64,000 nt of DNA from Acorus gramineus (Eukaryota > Streptophyta > Magnoliopsida > Acorales > Acoraceae): the NCBI GenBank assembly GCA_030737835.1, contig CM060854.1, forward strand, positions 6,272,860 to 6,336,859. The letters are read 5' to 3'. The translations under genes and the position numbers were made by a program. Below are positions 9,992 to 22,015 of the stretch, one piece after another (positions within the stretch are counted from its first letter, which is position 1; each line of letters starts with the position of its first letter). Below the pieces are notes generated by a model. The model had not been told where the DNA came from. It saw nothing but the letters and a program-made list of their open reading frames with translations, and did not search any database.

Positions 9992-12010
9992 GGCTCCACA
10001 TGAACACATTTCTCTTTTCCAAGACTATTACATCATAGAATGTCTCAAAAGCTCCAAGGGCATATGTGGATATCCTTTTCCACTCTATGGGTTCCATTTA
10101 ACAACTAAATTATATATATACATATTATGTATCAATCTTAAGCCCTTTAAACATGTATGACTTGTGCATTCTTGCAATGTTACGGTTCTCATTTGTGTCA
10201 TTTTATCTTCTCTTTTTTTCTTTTCTGGTGATTTGTTGGAGCCAATAGTTTCTCAGTGACAAATAGAATGTGTGGCATTTCAAAGCCCCCTTTCATGGAT
10301 AGAATGTTTAAAATTGGACGAAGCTGGGGCTGTTAGGCCTCGATTGGTAATGTGTCCCTTGTTTTGGAATGGTGTTCCAGGTCAAGTGGCTCGACTCCTG
10401 AAAAAGCTTTCTTGGTACAAACAGATTTAGAAAGGTCATTGTCAGGGAAAAAACCCGAATAAACAGTGACAAAGGTTTCCCAGGTTTCAAACAATAACTA
10501 CATGTGAGGTGTTAATGGGTGGTGTAGGACAATCTACACATTACTGATCTGGAATATCTGTCATCCGATCTCATAATAGTTACACAAAGGTACGTTTTTT
10601 CTCATGATTTGGAGTATTCTCATTCAATCTCTTTGTCATGGTAAATGTTAATTTCTTGGTAAGATTAGGAGTAAACTATGTTTTAAATTGTTCTGCTTCT
10701 CCTATTTTATTTTCTAGGTTGATAATGCTGTCTAAAGATCAAACTACATCAGTTATTGATTTTTCTATCTTCTGTTTGTATTTAAATTAAACTTATCTTC
10801 ATTTGTTACAAGTGAAAGGGGTGACATTCTCCTTAGATGTAGACCTGGATTGGATCAAGGAATTTGGTTGGATCCAAAGAGAAGACAATGAAGAAGCAAT
10901 CCACGAGCGCTTGATCAATCGATCTGCATTCACAACGGTGTGGTGTTTACCAAACATAATGTGATCTTCTCAGCAAGAACTACTGTCTCTCTCTCTCTCT
11001 CTCAAAGAATTTTCATATGCATTTTATGGAGATTCACCTTGTTGCAATGTTAGTCTGCCGCATCAGATTGCTCCACATGATGTTCACGTGCCAGATGAAC
11101 TCTGATCACGTTTATTGACCAAGTCAACCATGATAGGCTGGTTCTACCTGGTTCTCTGATAGTTGTTTTCACTAACATTTAGCCACTGTTACTAGCTGTC
11201 TTAGATTGATTCGTGTTCTTGAAATACTCTTCTCTAGAGGGTCTTCTTTGGATCCAAGGACTTCACCTTAGGATGAATTCCTTCGTACCATCCTTGTCCA
11301 GGGAAGACCTACATGCATTCGAGGAACTTTTTCTTGGTGGATTCCTCGACTTGCTTGAGTACCCTTCCCTGAAAGAATTCTCTTGTTACGTTCTTAAGAT
11401 TCCACTCTGAGAGAGTTCTCGACATATTTTGAGGATTAATTGTCAGGAGGTTCTTAAACTTTCTCAGATTCTAATACAAGGTTCTCGGACTTGCATGTAT
11501 AAAAGCATCCATCATTCGCCCAGCTTTATCCTTCTTGGATATCTTTTCAGGTGCACTCCTCGATCAGTTCTTTCCGGCTTAATAATGATTTAATCAGTCC
11601 TCGAATTGCCTTTGTAGTGTTTACTTCTCTGACCTTCAGAGATGCTTCCTACACATGTTGGCTTTGGACATGTGTCATCATCTGATATGAAAAAATGTTA
11701 GTCCTTCCACAATAAGAATGAAATCAAAATAATGAAAGGTACCGACAAGTGGGCGAACCGGACCTTTCACCAGCTGGTCTAGGTGTAGAAATATTTGGGC
11801 TGAATTGATGAGCTGAATCTCTGGCATGATCCATGCATTTAAAATCCTGTATTTGAGTTTTTGGGTGTGGGGATTTGATCTGATGGGGACATGATATGGG
11901 CTGTTAGGGTTTTCTTATCACCAATGGAATTTCCTTTTAATGCCTCCTTGTTGCAGGTTGTTAGCCCCATGTGCCATTGTTCTGGCCCCAATTGCAACAT
12001 CTAACTACCC
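9992..12010. other. Intergenic DNA, no gene recognised
   Basis: Mixed-composition sequence without a recognisable protein. A CT microsatellite lies at 10985-11003. Around 11490-11505 there is a TATA-box-like TGTATAAAAGCATCC preceded by a 65-aa frame (11213-11410) of no known family. This could be the promoter portion of an old LTR or of an unrecognised transcript; I could not find element ends. Confidence 0.4.
10985..11003. repeat. (CT)n microsatellite
   Basis: Simple CT dinucleotide run in intergenic DNA. Confidence 0.85.
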
Positions 12011-12196
12011 AAAAAATGAATTTATTGGGAGCAGTGGTGGTGGTGGGTTTAGCAGTAAATGAAATTTGGAGGGTCAACCCATTGTGCAGACAAATCATTA
12101 ACAAAAAATGAATTTATTGGGAGCAGTGGTGGTGGTGGGTTTAGCAGTAAATGAAATTTGGAGGGGGTCAACCCATTTGCAGACAAATCATTAACA
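12011..12196. repeat. Two-copy 92-bp tandem duplication
   Basis: Units start at 12011 and 12103 with AAAAAATGAATTTATTGGGA. They differ by only a few bases (for example GGAGGGTCAACCC against GGAGGGGGTCAACCC), so the duplication is recent. The unit contains GGTGGTGGTGG. It is noncoding as far as I can tell. Confidence 0.9.
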
Positions 12197-13581
12197 AAAA
12201 AAAACAATGTCAGCTTTGTGAGATTTTCTAAAGCAATGCAAAATGACTGTTCCAGTTATAATATACTCATGTGCCTAACATTTATTTTAATCCTTCATTA
12301 TTATTATGTCAGTGTCCTGTTATTTGTTATGAATGTTTATTTACGTACAAAATTGCAGTTCCTAGCAGGTCGTCTCTAAATTGGATGCAATGAAGATGAC
12401 TACTACCAAATAGCAAGACAACCTCAGGTACCATGTGTTTGATTCAATTTTTTTTTTCAGCTATTGAAGGTTTTGATTGATTAATGAAAAACATGATATC
12501 TGTAACCTGTGAATGCTGTTCTTTTAAATCTGATGCACAGTGTGGTTTTATTTCGACCTCTCCCCAACTGGGCCTATGTGCATAATGTGTTTGTTTCCTG
12601 ACATTGTACTATGGTAGATGCATATTTATTTCAGTCATTTATATGATGGCAGAGATTAGTTGGCATTTAAAGACCCTCATGGGGTTGAACCATTTGCATT
12701 AATACTTTGAAATCAATAGTTAAGTCTTCTGTGCTACCATTTGAATTATTGAAAGAAAACTAATGATAAGAATAGCTTCAATATATGTAGATGAATCAGT
12801 TTTTTTTTCTTCTTTAATTGATGATGTTAGAAGTTGTTTAGAGGGCAATGGAGGAGTCTATTATAATTTTTTCTGACAAAAATTAATGGGCGAGGGAAAG
12901 TTTTGAGTTTCTGCATTTTATGTTTGCATATTTCATAATCATTAAAGCTAAAGCAGCACAAAAGACTCAGCACTATGTCATGCTCTTTACATTTGTTGTC
13001 AATCAAGAATCATCTGCTCAAAACACACTTGTAATTATGATAGAAATGAATGCGAAAAAACTTCACTGTTTCTTACAAGATTTTACACAAAATAATGAAA
13101 AAAGAGAGTAGTTGAGTCTCACTTATCTAGAGCATAGAAAATCAGCTAATATATGTTTTATTTTTGGATCCCCCATTGGGAACTATAGTAGTGCTATTCC
13201 TAGTACTTAGCTATACGAGGGCAGAAAAAAATCTGAGTGGTTTAAGTGATTTTTGGTACAAGTTATTTTCTGTTTGATTGTAATATAAAAATCACATTTT
13301 ATTGTTAGATTCATATATTGAAGTTTTGGAAATGCATGAAAAAGTGAGATGTTATATGTTTTGAGATGTATCTAAGAATGATAGGTGATGACATGGAATG
13401 AGAGCATTAAAGTATTTTTATATAAAAATAAGAAAATTCAAAAAGAAAAATAACTCAAAACAACTTTACAATTGTTTTTTAATTTATAATAATAAGCAGG
13501 AATACCTAAGTCTAGGAAATGCCCAGTATAATGGAAACAATGCTTACTAGCTGTTCTATGTAGAAATTGTTAGTGTAACTC
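12197..13581. other. Intergenic DNA, no gene seen
   Basis: AT-rich sequence with no recognisable gene; frames of about 63-73 aa (12158-12379, 12920-13111) have no family resemblance. Confidence 0.45.
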
Positions 13582-14215
13582 TTTTTTTTTTTTTTTTTTT
13601 TTTTGATGGAAAGGCCACAAAGGCAGGTTACATTGCACAGATTATATCATCCCCTTATACATGACGTTGCAGCGGCCCAAAAACATCAGCATGCAACGAT
13701 TGTATATATATCAAGAGGAAAAAAGAGGACATAATAGATCCCGTACCTCCTCCGAGGACTGGAGAGCATTGTTTGGTGATAAAGTTTGGCGACTCCGAGC
13801 CAACCGAGCAAACCGAGCTAGCTTCTCCGGGCCGTCAACAAAATGGTGATCAATCTTGACATGTTTTATGGAATGGTGAGAGGAAGTCAATTGCTGAATA
13901 TGGCAAACTATATGATAGATATGTGGCGGATCTTATGCCGTGCTATCAAGGATGGAGACTATCAACTGGGAATCGGTGTAGATGACGACATCTTAGCAAC
14001 CTATTGAAATTGTACTATGAATGCCCATTCTAATAGCCTCCGCTTCCATCTGAAGCAGGATGACTCAAGGCCATGATTGAAATCCCGCATCTAGAATCCT
14101 ATGCCAGTCGTAGAAAACAAACGCAGCCCCCGCCGTTTTATTGTGCAGGTCAACACTTCCATTTGCAAACACACATGCCCTATCCAAGGAGGGAGTGGAT
14201 TTGGGTAGCACGTTT
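13582..14215 (-). mobile_element. Degenerate 5'-truncated LINE remnant with RNase H-like domain and poly(A) tail
   Basis: Read on the minus strand, this is a disrupted coding stretch followed by a 3' tail ending in CTTTCCATCA and a run of 23 A (13582-13604 as T on the plus strand). The conceptual frame has FANGSVDLHNKTAGAAFVFYD, then a VILLQMEAEAIRMGI stretch, then DVVIYTDSQLIVSILD. The acidic E in EAEAIRMG and the D in YTDSQ correspond to catalytic positions of the RNase H domain found at the 3' end of plant L1-type retrotransposons and in related RVT_3 proteins. At least three in-frame stops interrupt it. The reverse transcriptase is absent, as in 5'-truncated insertions. No clear TSD was found. 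Confidence 0.65.
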
Positions 14216-15262
14216 GGGACGGAATGCTAGAATCAACTTTTGTTGATTTCTGTTGTTAAATATCACATTATAGATTATGTATAACTTTAGGGTAAGTTAT
14301 ATAATTGGCTAGATTATTATCTAGAAACAATGTGCATGTTACCTTCTAATTCACTGCATTCAAAAGAGGAACCACAACTTTATAATGGAAGGGTGTCAAC
14401 TAGTTTAAAAATTCCCACTTTCATGATATAAATTTTTCAGACCATATTTTACTTGCTCTGCTATTTATGTCCAAGCCTGGTTGAATAAGAGCTACGTCTA
14501 CGTGGAGAGAGATCATTCAAGAAAGAAAATAAAATCTCTGTACTTCGATTAAAATCCTTACTTTAGTGCTTTCATCCTTGCTTCTATCTAATTATTGAAA
14601 AATCAAAATGGGACCCAGTCAGGGTTACATTAGGCAGCATCTTCATAACATGAGAAACATGGTAGATACAACGCTAGTTGAACAATTTAATTATCCAACG
14701 TATTCGTGACCGTTAGATATCAATAGTTATTATAAATGAGATATTTTATTTTTAAATCATTATTTTAGGTGATAATCACATCATTTTGAAATGATAAGAT
14801 GTTACGGTCAGCATTAGATTTAACCAAATTCTTTTGATACGTCATATCTTTATTATAGGATCCAGTTTTGATCCATACCACAAAAAAAAAATCCAGAAAA
14901 AAAATTTATATATGGCCAACCACAAAAATCCAATCTGACAATAAATTTTAATTTTTGTATATAATGTAAAATCATGTAAAATGCGATTAAATTTTGAACC
15001 CAAACATAAGATCACGGTACATCCTCTCCATCATATCCGTCCATTTTCCCCCCATCATGGTCTGTAATCCTTCAATCATGACTTCCCAAATGTTGAACCC
15101 AAACATAAAACAAAACCATCATCGAATCCTTCAATCATCGATGAACCCCAAACAAAAAAAATAAAATAAAAAATAAACAAAGATCCATTGTTCGCTCACG
15201 TTGATGCACGAGACAACAAAGGCCTAATTCCGCTCGCCTTTATAACGTCAACCCCATCTCCC

Positions 15263-15295
<33 letters not shown>

Positions 15296-15305
15296 CCACA
15301 AAAAA
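14216..15305. promoter_or_regulatory. Intergenic DNA and promoter region upstream of the PP2C gene
   Basis: AT-rich upstream DNA with a short repeated phrase GAACCCAAACATAA (near 14996 and 15096). A TATA-like TTTATAAC sits at about 15239-15246, roughly 60 bp before the start codon, followed by a CT-rich leader. The assignment as core promoter is inferred from position. Confidence 0.4.
15271..15294 (+). repeat. (CT)n tract in the PP2C 5' leader
   Basis: Twelve CT units immediately upstream of the start codon at 15306. Such pyrimidine tracts (GAGA-type on the other strand) are common in plant 5' untranslated regions and often length-polymorphic. Confidence 0.8.
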
Positions 15306-17202
15306 ATGGGTGTTTGTTGCAGTAAAGACAAACCCATCTATGAAAACTTCGACAAAGAATCATTGGCCGAAGCCGAAGACGACGACGCGTGCGCGCGCGT
15401 CGCGGAGGGAGGCGCGCGCGTGAGGCTGCTCGGCGCGTGCGCGTTCGCGTCGATGTTCACGCAGCAGGGACGAAAGGGCGTCAACCAGGACGCCATGACT
15501 ATATGGGAGGTCGATCTGTTCGTAACTCTTCGGTCCCACTTGGATACGTGTTTGACTAAATTCTGCATTTGAAAAACCAAAGATTCTCAATTACAGATCT
15601 AAACACGTTTTCAGTTCAAAAATTAAATTTGAAATGCAAGATTCTAACAATCTCAGTGTTTCAATAGCACATTCAAACGCGCCCTTCGTGAATTCATGTC
15701 TTATATTTGAAATTGTTGGTTCTGTTTTTGGTTTTGCAGGGGTTCGCCGGAGACAAAGAGCGGATCCTCTGCGGCGTGTTCGACGGTCACGGCCCATTGG
15801 GCCATAAAGTCGCCGGCCACGTACGTGACGTCCTCCCGGTGAAGCTCGCGTCGGAGTTGAAGAGGTCGGAGTTGTCCGACAGCCACAGCGACCGCGACGA
15901 TACGACGGAGGATACCGATGATCAAGAAGACGCGCCGAGCTTCGATTCGTGGAAGGATGGTTTCATCAAGGCCTTTGAAGGGTTGGATGGGGACTTTGGC
16001 GCCGGACGTGCCGGTTTCGATTGCATCTGTAGCGGGACCACTGCGGTCATCGTGGTTAAACAGGTAGTTCTGATGTAGTACATGAAATCTCTAATCAAGT
16101 ATATGCTCCATTAGTACATAATAAGGTCTTGAAAGGTATGTACATTCATAAAATTCAAAATGTGTTGCGACTGCAAAAGTGACGGTATAAATGACTCTCG
16201 TAGGGACAGGATTTGATGGTGGCAAATTTGGGGGACTCGCGCGCGATCCTTTGCACGCGTGACGACAAGAATCGGCCGGTGCCGGTGCAGCTCACAGTCG
16301 ATTTGAAGCCGAATCTGCCAAGTAGGTTTTGTTTTGTGAGTCATTGTGATATCAATGTATGATGTGTGTTGGTTTTGTTTCGTTTATGTATTGTAGGAGA
16401 ATCTGAGAGGATTGAGAGCTGTAGAGGGAGAGTTTTTGCTCTAGACGAAGAGCCCGGCGTGCACCGGCTGTGGTTGCCTGAGGACGACAGCCCGGGCCTG
16501 GCCATGGCGAGGGCGTTCGGCGATTTCTGCTTGAAGGACTTCGGCCTGATCGCGACTCCGGAAGTCTCGCATCGGAGGCTCACGGAGCGGGATGAGTTTG
16601 TTGTATTGGCGACCGATGGGGTACGGATGATTTGTTGTCAATTAGAGTCAGTTTGATAATTCTGATCAAAATGCCTGGACTGAAGGATTTCAAATGCCAT
16701 TTAGAATGAAAAGGGATATCAGACTGGTCCTTAGTTTCGATTTGGCGCGATCGAACGTGTTTTGAGCCTATGATTGATGTTTGTGCAGGTTTGGGACGTG
16801 TTGTCGAACAGGGAAGTCGCGAAGATAGTCGCGTCGGTGGGCAAGAAATCCGATGTGGCTAGGCTTCTCGTGGAGCGTGCGGTGCGCGAGTGGCGGTGCA
16901 AGCACCCGACTTCGAAAGTCGATGATTGCGCTGTGGTTTGCCTCGATTTGAAGGCCACGGCGCATAAGGAAGAACCGAGACTGCTCGGGCAGGTTGCTCT
17001 CTCAGAGAGCTTCAAGACTGCGAGGAGCGAAGAATCAGAGGCGGCGGCGGGGGTACATGATGAATCGAAGGACGAGTGGACCGCGCTTGAGGGGGTGAGC
17101 AGAGTGAATTCTCTGCTGAAGCTGCCGCGGTTCGGGAACGTGTTGAGTTGGAGGAGGAGATCGGTGAAGGAGGCCGAGGCCGAGGTGGAAGAGGATGTGT
17201 AG
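15306..17202 (+). CDS. Protein phosphatase 2C (clade E-like), five exons
   Basis: Exons are 15306-15509, 15740-16063, 16204-16321, 16397-16620 and 16789-17202, all with GT-AG junctions that keep frame, giving 427 aa. It is a Mg/Mn-dependent Ser/Thr phosphatase. PP2C motifs occur in order: QGRKGVNQDAM (about 54-64), CGVFDGHGPLGH (79-90) with metal-binding D83/G84, SGTTAV, ANLGDSRAI (183-191), LAMARAFGDFCLKD, VLATDGVWD (D289) and KVDDCAVV (D336). The N-terminus MGVCCSKD has Gly2 for myristoylation and Cys4/Cys5 for palmitoylation, so plasma-membrane attachment is likely. Start, intron positions and the LTVDLKPNLP linker match the Arabidopsis group that includes At1g03590 and At5g36250. An acidic insert (DDTTEDTDDQED, about 130-141) is variable in the family. 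Other frames in this span are shadows. Confidence 0.94.
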
Positions 17203-18339
17203 TGTTTTTAAGACTGATTTTTAAGGGGGTCTGTTTTAATTGCTAGCACTTACTTAGCAGCAATTTGTATTTTGTTGGAGAGTTTTGTTTCTGCAATTGT
17301 AATATGATTTCAAATACCCTCTCAAAAAAAAAAAAAAAAATTATGATTTCAAACATTGTGACAGCTTTGGAATGGTAGCATAAACAGAGTGCATTCATTG
17401 CCTATTTAGGTGTCTGGACATCTTCAACTTACAATATTGAATTGATTGTCGGCTTTATATATGCAAATTTGACACAAACTGACCCAGTTGTGTATATTTA
17501 ATTAGACTCGCAATGTAAAATAAAAAAAATCTTAGTCGCGAGTCTTGTTTACAAGTCTTTTAACAATTACATGCCGATAAACACAATTTAGGATTTAGAA
17601 TTTTTAATTTTGATACGCACATGCATTCCTAAGTGTGTGTATGTACATGAGTTACTGCACGAAAATTCAGATTTTCTATATCCAATATTAATTCAACTCT
17701 AATTTTAGCCAAAGATATTATTCACTATTCGCATGCTTTTACATGAAGGTCTGTATTACATAATTAAAAACGATATTTGATGTATTTTTATTCTTTCTTT
17801 TGTGTCACACAGACACTGATTCAATTCAAATAACACTACATTTTTTTTGTTGGAAAAATGACACTATACATTATTTTAGTACATGAAAAGGTAAAAATCA
17901 AAACCATATAACATGATCCAGATATCAAACACCACACCAAAAAATAACATATCACAGGAATTAGAGGACAAAAACAATTTCATTCCGGAAAAACATCACC
18001 ATCCCTGATTTCTCAGGCACTCAATCAGCTCCACCAGTGATGAACCAAAATGTTAGGAGACCCCATGGTTGACTTTGACTTGTAACCTAGAAAAACTCCT
18101 GACCACCACAATAGCCCCCCCTACAATAGTGGGTCAAAGGTCAACCATGCCAAAAAAAGGTTTTCAAAATTTGACCAACTTCAATTCCTCTTGTCCATCC
18201 ATCCAAACCTTCACTCCCAATACCTCACTCTTTCATGTGCTTTCAGAATTCTGAAGGACCATCCCCTTCTCTCTATCTTCATCTCCACCACCGTCACCAT
18301 CATCATCTCTGTGTGTTAATTGTTCCGAGTTAGCCCTCG
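17203..18339. other. Intergenic DNA between PP2C and CHX genes
   Basis: Contains the PP2C 3' flank with an A-rich run at 17325-17340 and AT-rich spacer. A CA/TC-rich stretch at about 18240-18330 probably forms the leader of the CHX gene starting at 18340. No independent gene was seen. Confidence 0.45.
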
Positions 18340-21300
18340 ATGTCGAACAAGCCGATAGACTTTGGGAAGGACCACAACCCGCAGCCGATCACGTGCTACT
18401 CAGCCTCCGCGATCGACTCCGATGGGATCTTCCTTGGTGAGAACCCCCTCGATTTCGCCTTCCCCGTCCTCATGATCCAAGTCACCCTCGTTTTCACCGC
18501 CTCCCGCCTCTGCCACTTCTTCCTCCGCCACCTCGGCCAGCCCCGTATCGTCTCCCAACTATTGGTAACACTTTTTCTTTTTACCACTTCAAAAGACTTC
18601 AAACATAAATAACGTAGGCAGACACACCACCGCTAACTAATGCGTGCAGGCATCACACGGCCCACAAAGAGTTTTTTTCTAGTGACCCATCAAAGAGGAT
18701 CCTAACCTGACATTAATGCGTTACATGATTTGTAGGGCGGGTTTTTGCTCGGACCATCGGTGTTTGGATCGACATCGAAGTTCACGACGAAGGTGTTCCC
18801 GGCGTGGAGCCGGACGGAGATGGACACGCTAGGCTACATGGCATTGATCTATTTTCTCTTCATAACGGGCGTCCGGACCGACCTCCGGATGCTCAAGAAG
18901 TCAGGACGCAAGGCGATCGCCATAGGGCTCTCGGGGACAATCCTCCCCTTCGCGCTTGCCATGCTAGTGAGCTTCCTCCTCCGCCGCTCCCTCCCGGAAG
19001 AGCTCGTCCACGGCGGCTTCCTCCTCTTCGTCTCCTCGAAGCTCTCCCTCACCTCCTTCGCAGTACTCTCCGCCGCGCTCGAGGAGCTCAACCTCCTCAA
19101 CTCTGACCTCGGCCGCCTCGCCATGTCGTCCACCCTCATCTGCGACTTCAGCAACTGGGTCATCTCCGGCCTCGCCCTCTCCGGCTCCCTCGCATTCGGG
19201 CAGGCCCACCAGCCCATGAAGGGGCTGTGGGCCTTCCTGTCGCTCGCCACGCTCCTCGCGATCGTGGGCCTCGTGGCCCGGCCCGCGACGCTATGGATCC
19301 TCAAGCGGACGCCCGAGGGCGAGCCGCTCGGGCAGAACGAGGTGCTCGCGATATGCGCGATGGCGTTCGGGGCCGCGTTCGCGAGCGAGGTCATCGGGCT
19401 AGGCGCGACCCTCGGCCCGTTCATGTTAGGGCTCGCGCTCCCTGGGGGGACGTCGCTCGGCGTGTCGCTCGAGCGGTTCGACTGCCTCGTCGGGGGGCTC
19501 TTCTTCCCGCTCTACTTCGCCACCGCCGGATTCCGGTCCGACGTGCTCAAGATCACTGACCTGACCACCACGGCGTACGTGGAGCTCCTGTTCGTGCTCT
19601 GCTTCATCGGGAAGGTTGTTGGGACAATGATTCCCTCGCTCTATTGCAAGATGCCTCTGCGTGATGCGTTCTTGCTCGGCGTCATCATGAATACCAAGGG
19701 CATCATCGAGATCACCGCGTTCAATCAATGGCTCAACGATGGGGTATGTAACTCGCGATACGACTCGGTGGATCGATTGATCGATTTGGATCGAAATCGA
19801 TGGATTTTCTAATCGGATCGTGTCACTGGTGTGCAACTTGAATAGATTGAACCTAAACCAACCCAACTTCTAGAGGAGTTTTGGTTGTGATTTTAAGGTT
19901 TGGGTTCAATCAAAACTCGTAATCGAAGTCGAGAAACAAGAACTGATGTGGATTGGGTTTGGAATGAAGGGTCGGAGAATCTAAGTTCAACCCAACCCCG
20001 ATGTGACTAATACTGAATTTAAATTTTGTAGCTAAATTTTATTTGTTTAATACGTGAAATGAAATTTGATTTGTAAAACTTACTTTTCCCTTGAAATCCA
20101 TCACTTTTGTAGTTTCATTTCTCTATCTCTCATTTGCTTGATACAAACTACTATGTAGCTTAAATTGTTAAAATGACAATGTTCTGAAGCTAAATCTAAA
20201 TCCATCCCAAACCCAACATGGCCCAAATCAAATCCGATCTCAATCCAAACCAAAACCAAACTTGACAAGTTGGATTCAGGTTAATTTCTTTAGATTTTAG
20301 CGTCGCGTGGATTGAGTTTGAGCTAGCCTTTTCCAACTCCAGATGGGTTGGGTTTGGCTTAAACTTCAATCAGATCCAACCCCCTCGAGTTATCCTAAGT
20401 AACTGTCAAGTATTATCTAATGCAGGCTTTTGTTGATAGGTTGCAAGCATACAGTGCTACACACTCATGGTGATCTCCCTGATCATCATGATCATGGTAG
20501 CCTCGCCGCTGGTGACGTCCATGTACAAGCCCTCACAACGCTACGTCGCCTACAAGCGCCGCACGGTCCAGCACACCAAGCGCAACACGGAAATGCGTCT
20601 CCTCATGTGCGTCCACGACGAGGCAAGTGTCCCCCCCCTCCTCGACCTCCTCGACGCGCTCCACCCAACCCACGAGTCCCCCCTCTGCGTCTACTCCCTC
20701 CATCTCTCCCCCCTCATCGGCCGCGTCGCCGCCATCCTTGCCGACCACAAGCGCCAGGGCAAGCTCGAGACCCACTCCGACCACATCGCCAACGCCTTCC
20801 GCCGCCACGCGCGCCGCAACGAGGGGCGCGTCACTGTCCAACCCTACGATGCCATTGCCCCCCACGCCACCATGCACGACGACGTCTGCTCCCTCGCGCT
20901 CTCCAAGCGCTGCGCGCTCGTCGTCGTCCCCTTCCACCGCCACGTCGCCGAGGCGGACGGGGAGGTCGCCGCCACCGCGAACGCCGTGCGCGGCGTCAAC
21001 CAGGGCATCCTGAGCTACGCGCCGTGCTCGATCGCGGTGCTGGTCGACCAGGGCCTGTCGAGGGGGAACGCGTTCCCACTAGCGAACCACTCGTCGCAGC
21101 GCGTGGCGGCGCTCTTCCTCGGCGGACCCGACGACCGCGAGTGCCTCGCGATCGCCGCGCGCATGGCGCGCAACCCCAACGTGAGCCTCGTCGTGGTGCG
21201 GTTCTTGTCGCCCGACGAGGACATGGAGGACGCGGACACGAGGCACGACGAAGAGGCGCTCGACGAGTTCCGGCTCGCGAACGACGGGAACAAGCGGGTG

Positions 21301-21645
21301 GCGTACAGGGAGGAGGGGGTGAAGGACGGGACCGAGGTGGTGGAGGTGATACGCGCGCTCGGGGAGGACTTCAGCCTGTTCATGGTGGGGCGGCGCGAGA
21401 TGTTCAGGGAGGGGATGCTCACAGAGGGGTTGTCGATATGGACCGAGTGTCCCGAATTGGGGTTGTTGGGGGATATGCTCGCTTCGACGGATTTCGGGTG
21501 CAAAGTGTCGGTGTTGGTGGTGCAGCAGCAGACGAGGATCGGCGGCGGGACGGGGAGCGGGTACCAGGGGTTCGCGAGCGTGCTTATGCCCGAACGGGTC
21601 GTGCCCGAGGACTCCGAAAGCGGGTTTTTTCTCAGAGAAACTTGA
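18340..21645 (+). CDS. CHX-type cation/H+ antiporter (CPA2 family), three exons
   Basis: Exons are 18340-18564, 18736-19743 and 20440-21645, giving 812 aa, a normal CHX length. The family exchanges K+ or related cations for H+, mostly in endomembranes or plasma membrane. The first half (about 40-440) is the Na+/H+ exchanger domain: NPLDFAFPVLMIQV, GQPRIVSQLLGGFLLGPSVFG across intron 1, SKLSLTSFAV, LICDFSNW and MNTKGIIEIT. The soluble half carries the CHX hallmark MYKPSQRYVAYKRRTVQ, a HATMHDDVCSLAL stretch and the LFLGGPDDRE motif. The acceptor at 20440 was chosen because it restores NDGVASIQCYTLMVI, in line with the convergent paralogue. The usual Asn-Asp pair in the fifth-helix region is Cys211-Asp212 here; the NTKG lysine (396) is kept. 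Intron 2 (696 bp) holds nothing recognisable. Coding GC is very high. Confidence 0.93.
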
Positions 21646-22015
21646 GGAAACGTGGTGCCTTTTTTTTTTTTTTTATGAATTGAAGGTGTTTGTTGAATGT
21701 TTGATATGGTCGTCCCTTGATGAGAGACGATTATAGGTTTTTCTTTCGAGTGTTTTAAGTGTATCTCCAAGAGTATTTGTTGTGATTTGTTATTTAAGGT
21801 GGTTATAAGTTGCAATTTCAAATGTGTCAGTGTCACGACCACTTGAATTAATGGTTGGAAATGTATTACATTAGATCCCCCCCCCTTCCTCTCTTTTTTT
21901 TTATCTTTTTTTTTTTATTTTCTGAGAACAGATCTTGTCAGATTAAGACTCCTTACTCCCCAATATGGGACATTACTAGAGGAAAAAAAAAAGTTTGTTT
22001 TTGATAGTATGAGTT
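21646..22015. other. 3' flank of the plus-strand CHX gene
   Basis: Poly(T) runs and AT-rich 3' flank, no gene. It ends in the left copy of an 18-bp TSD (21998-22015) of the adjacent retroposon. Confidence 0.5.

Noticed and set aside
20430-21683. 417-aa plus-strand frame, Arg/Pro/Ala-rich, overlapping the CHX third exon
   Set aside because: The +1 shadow of the exon at 20440-21645, whose own frame has CHX motifs.
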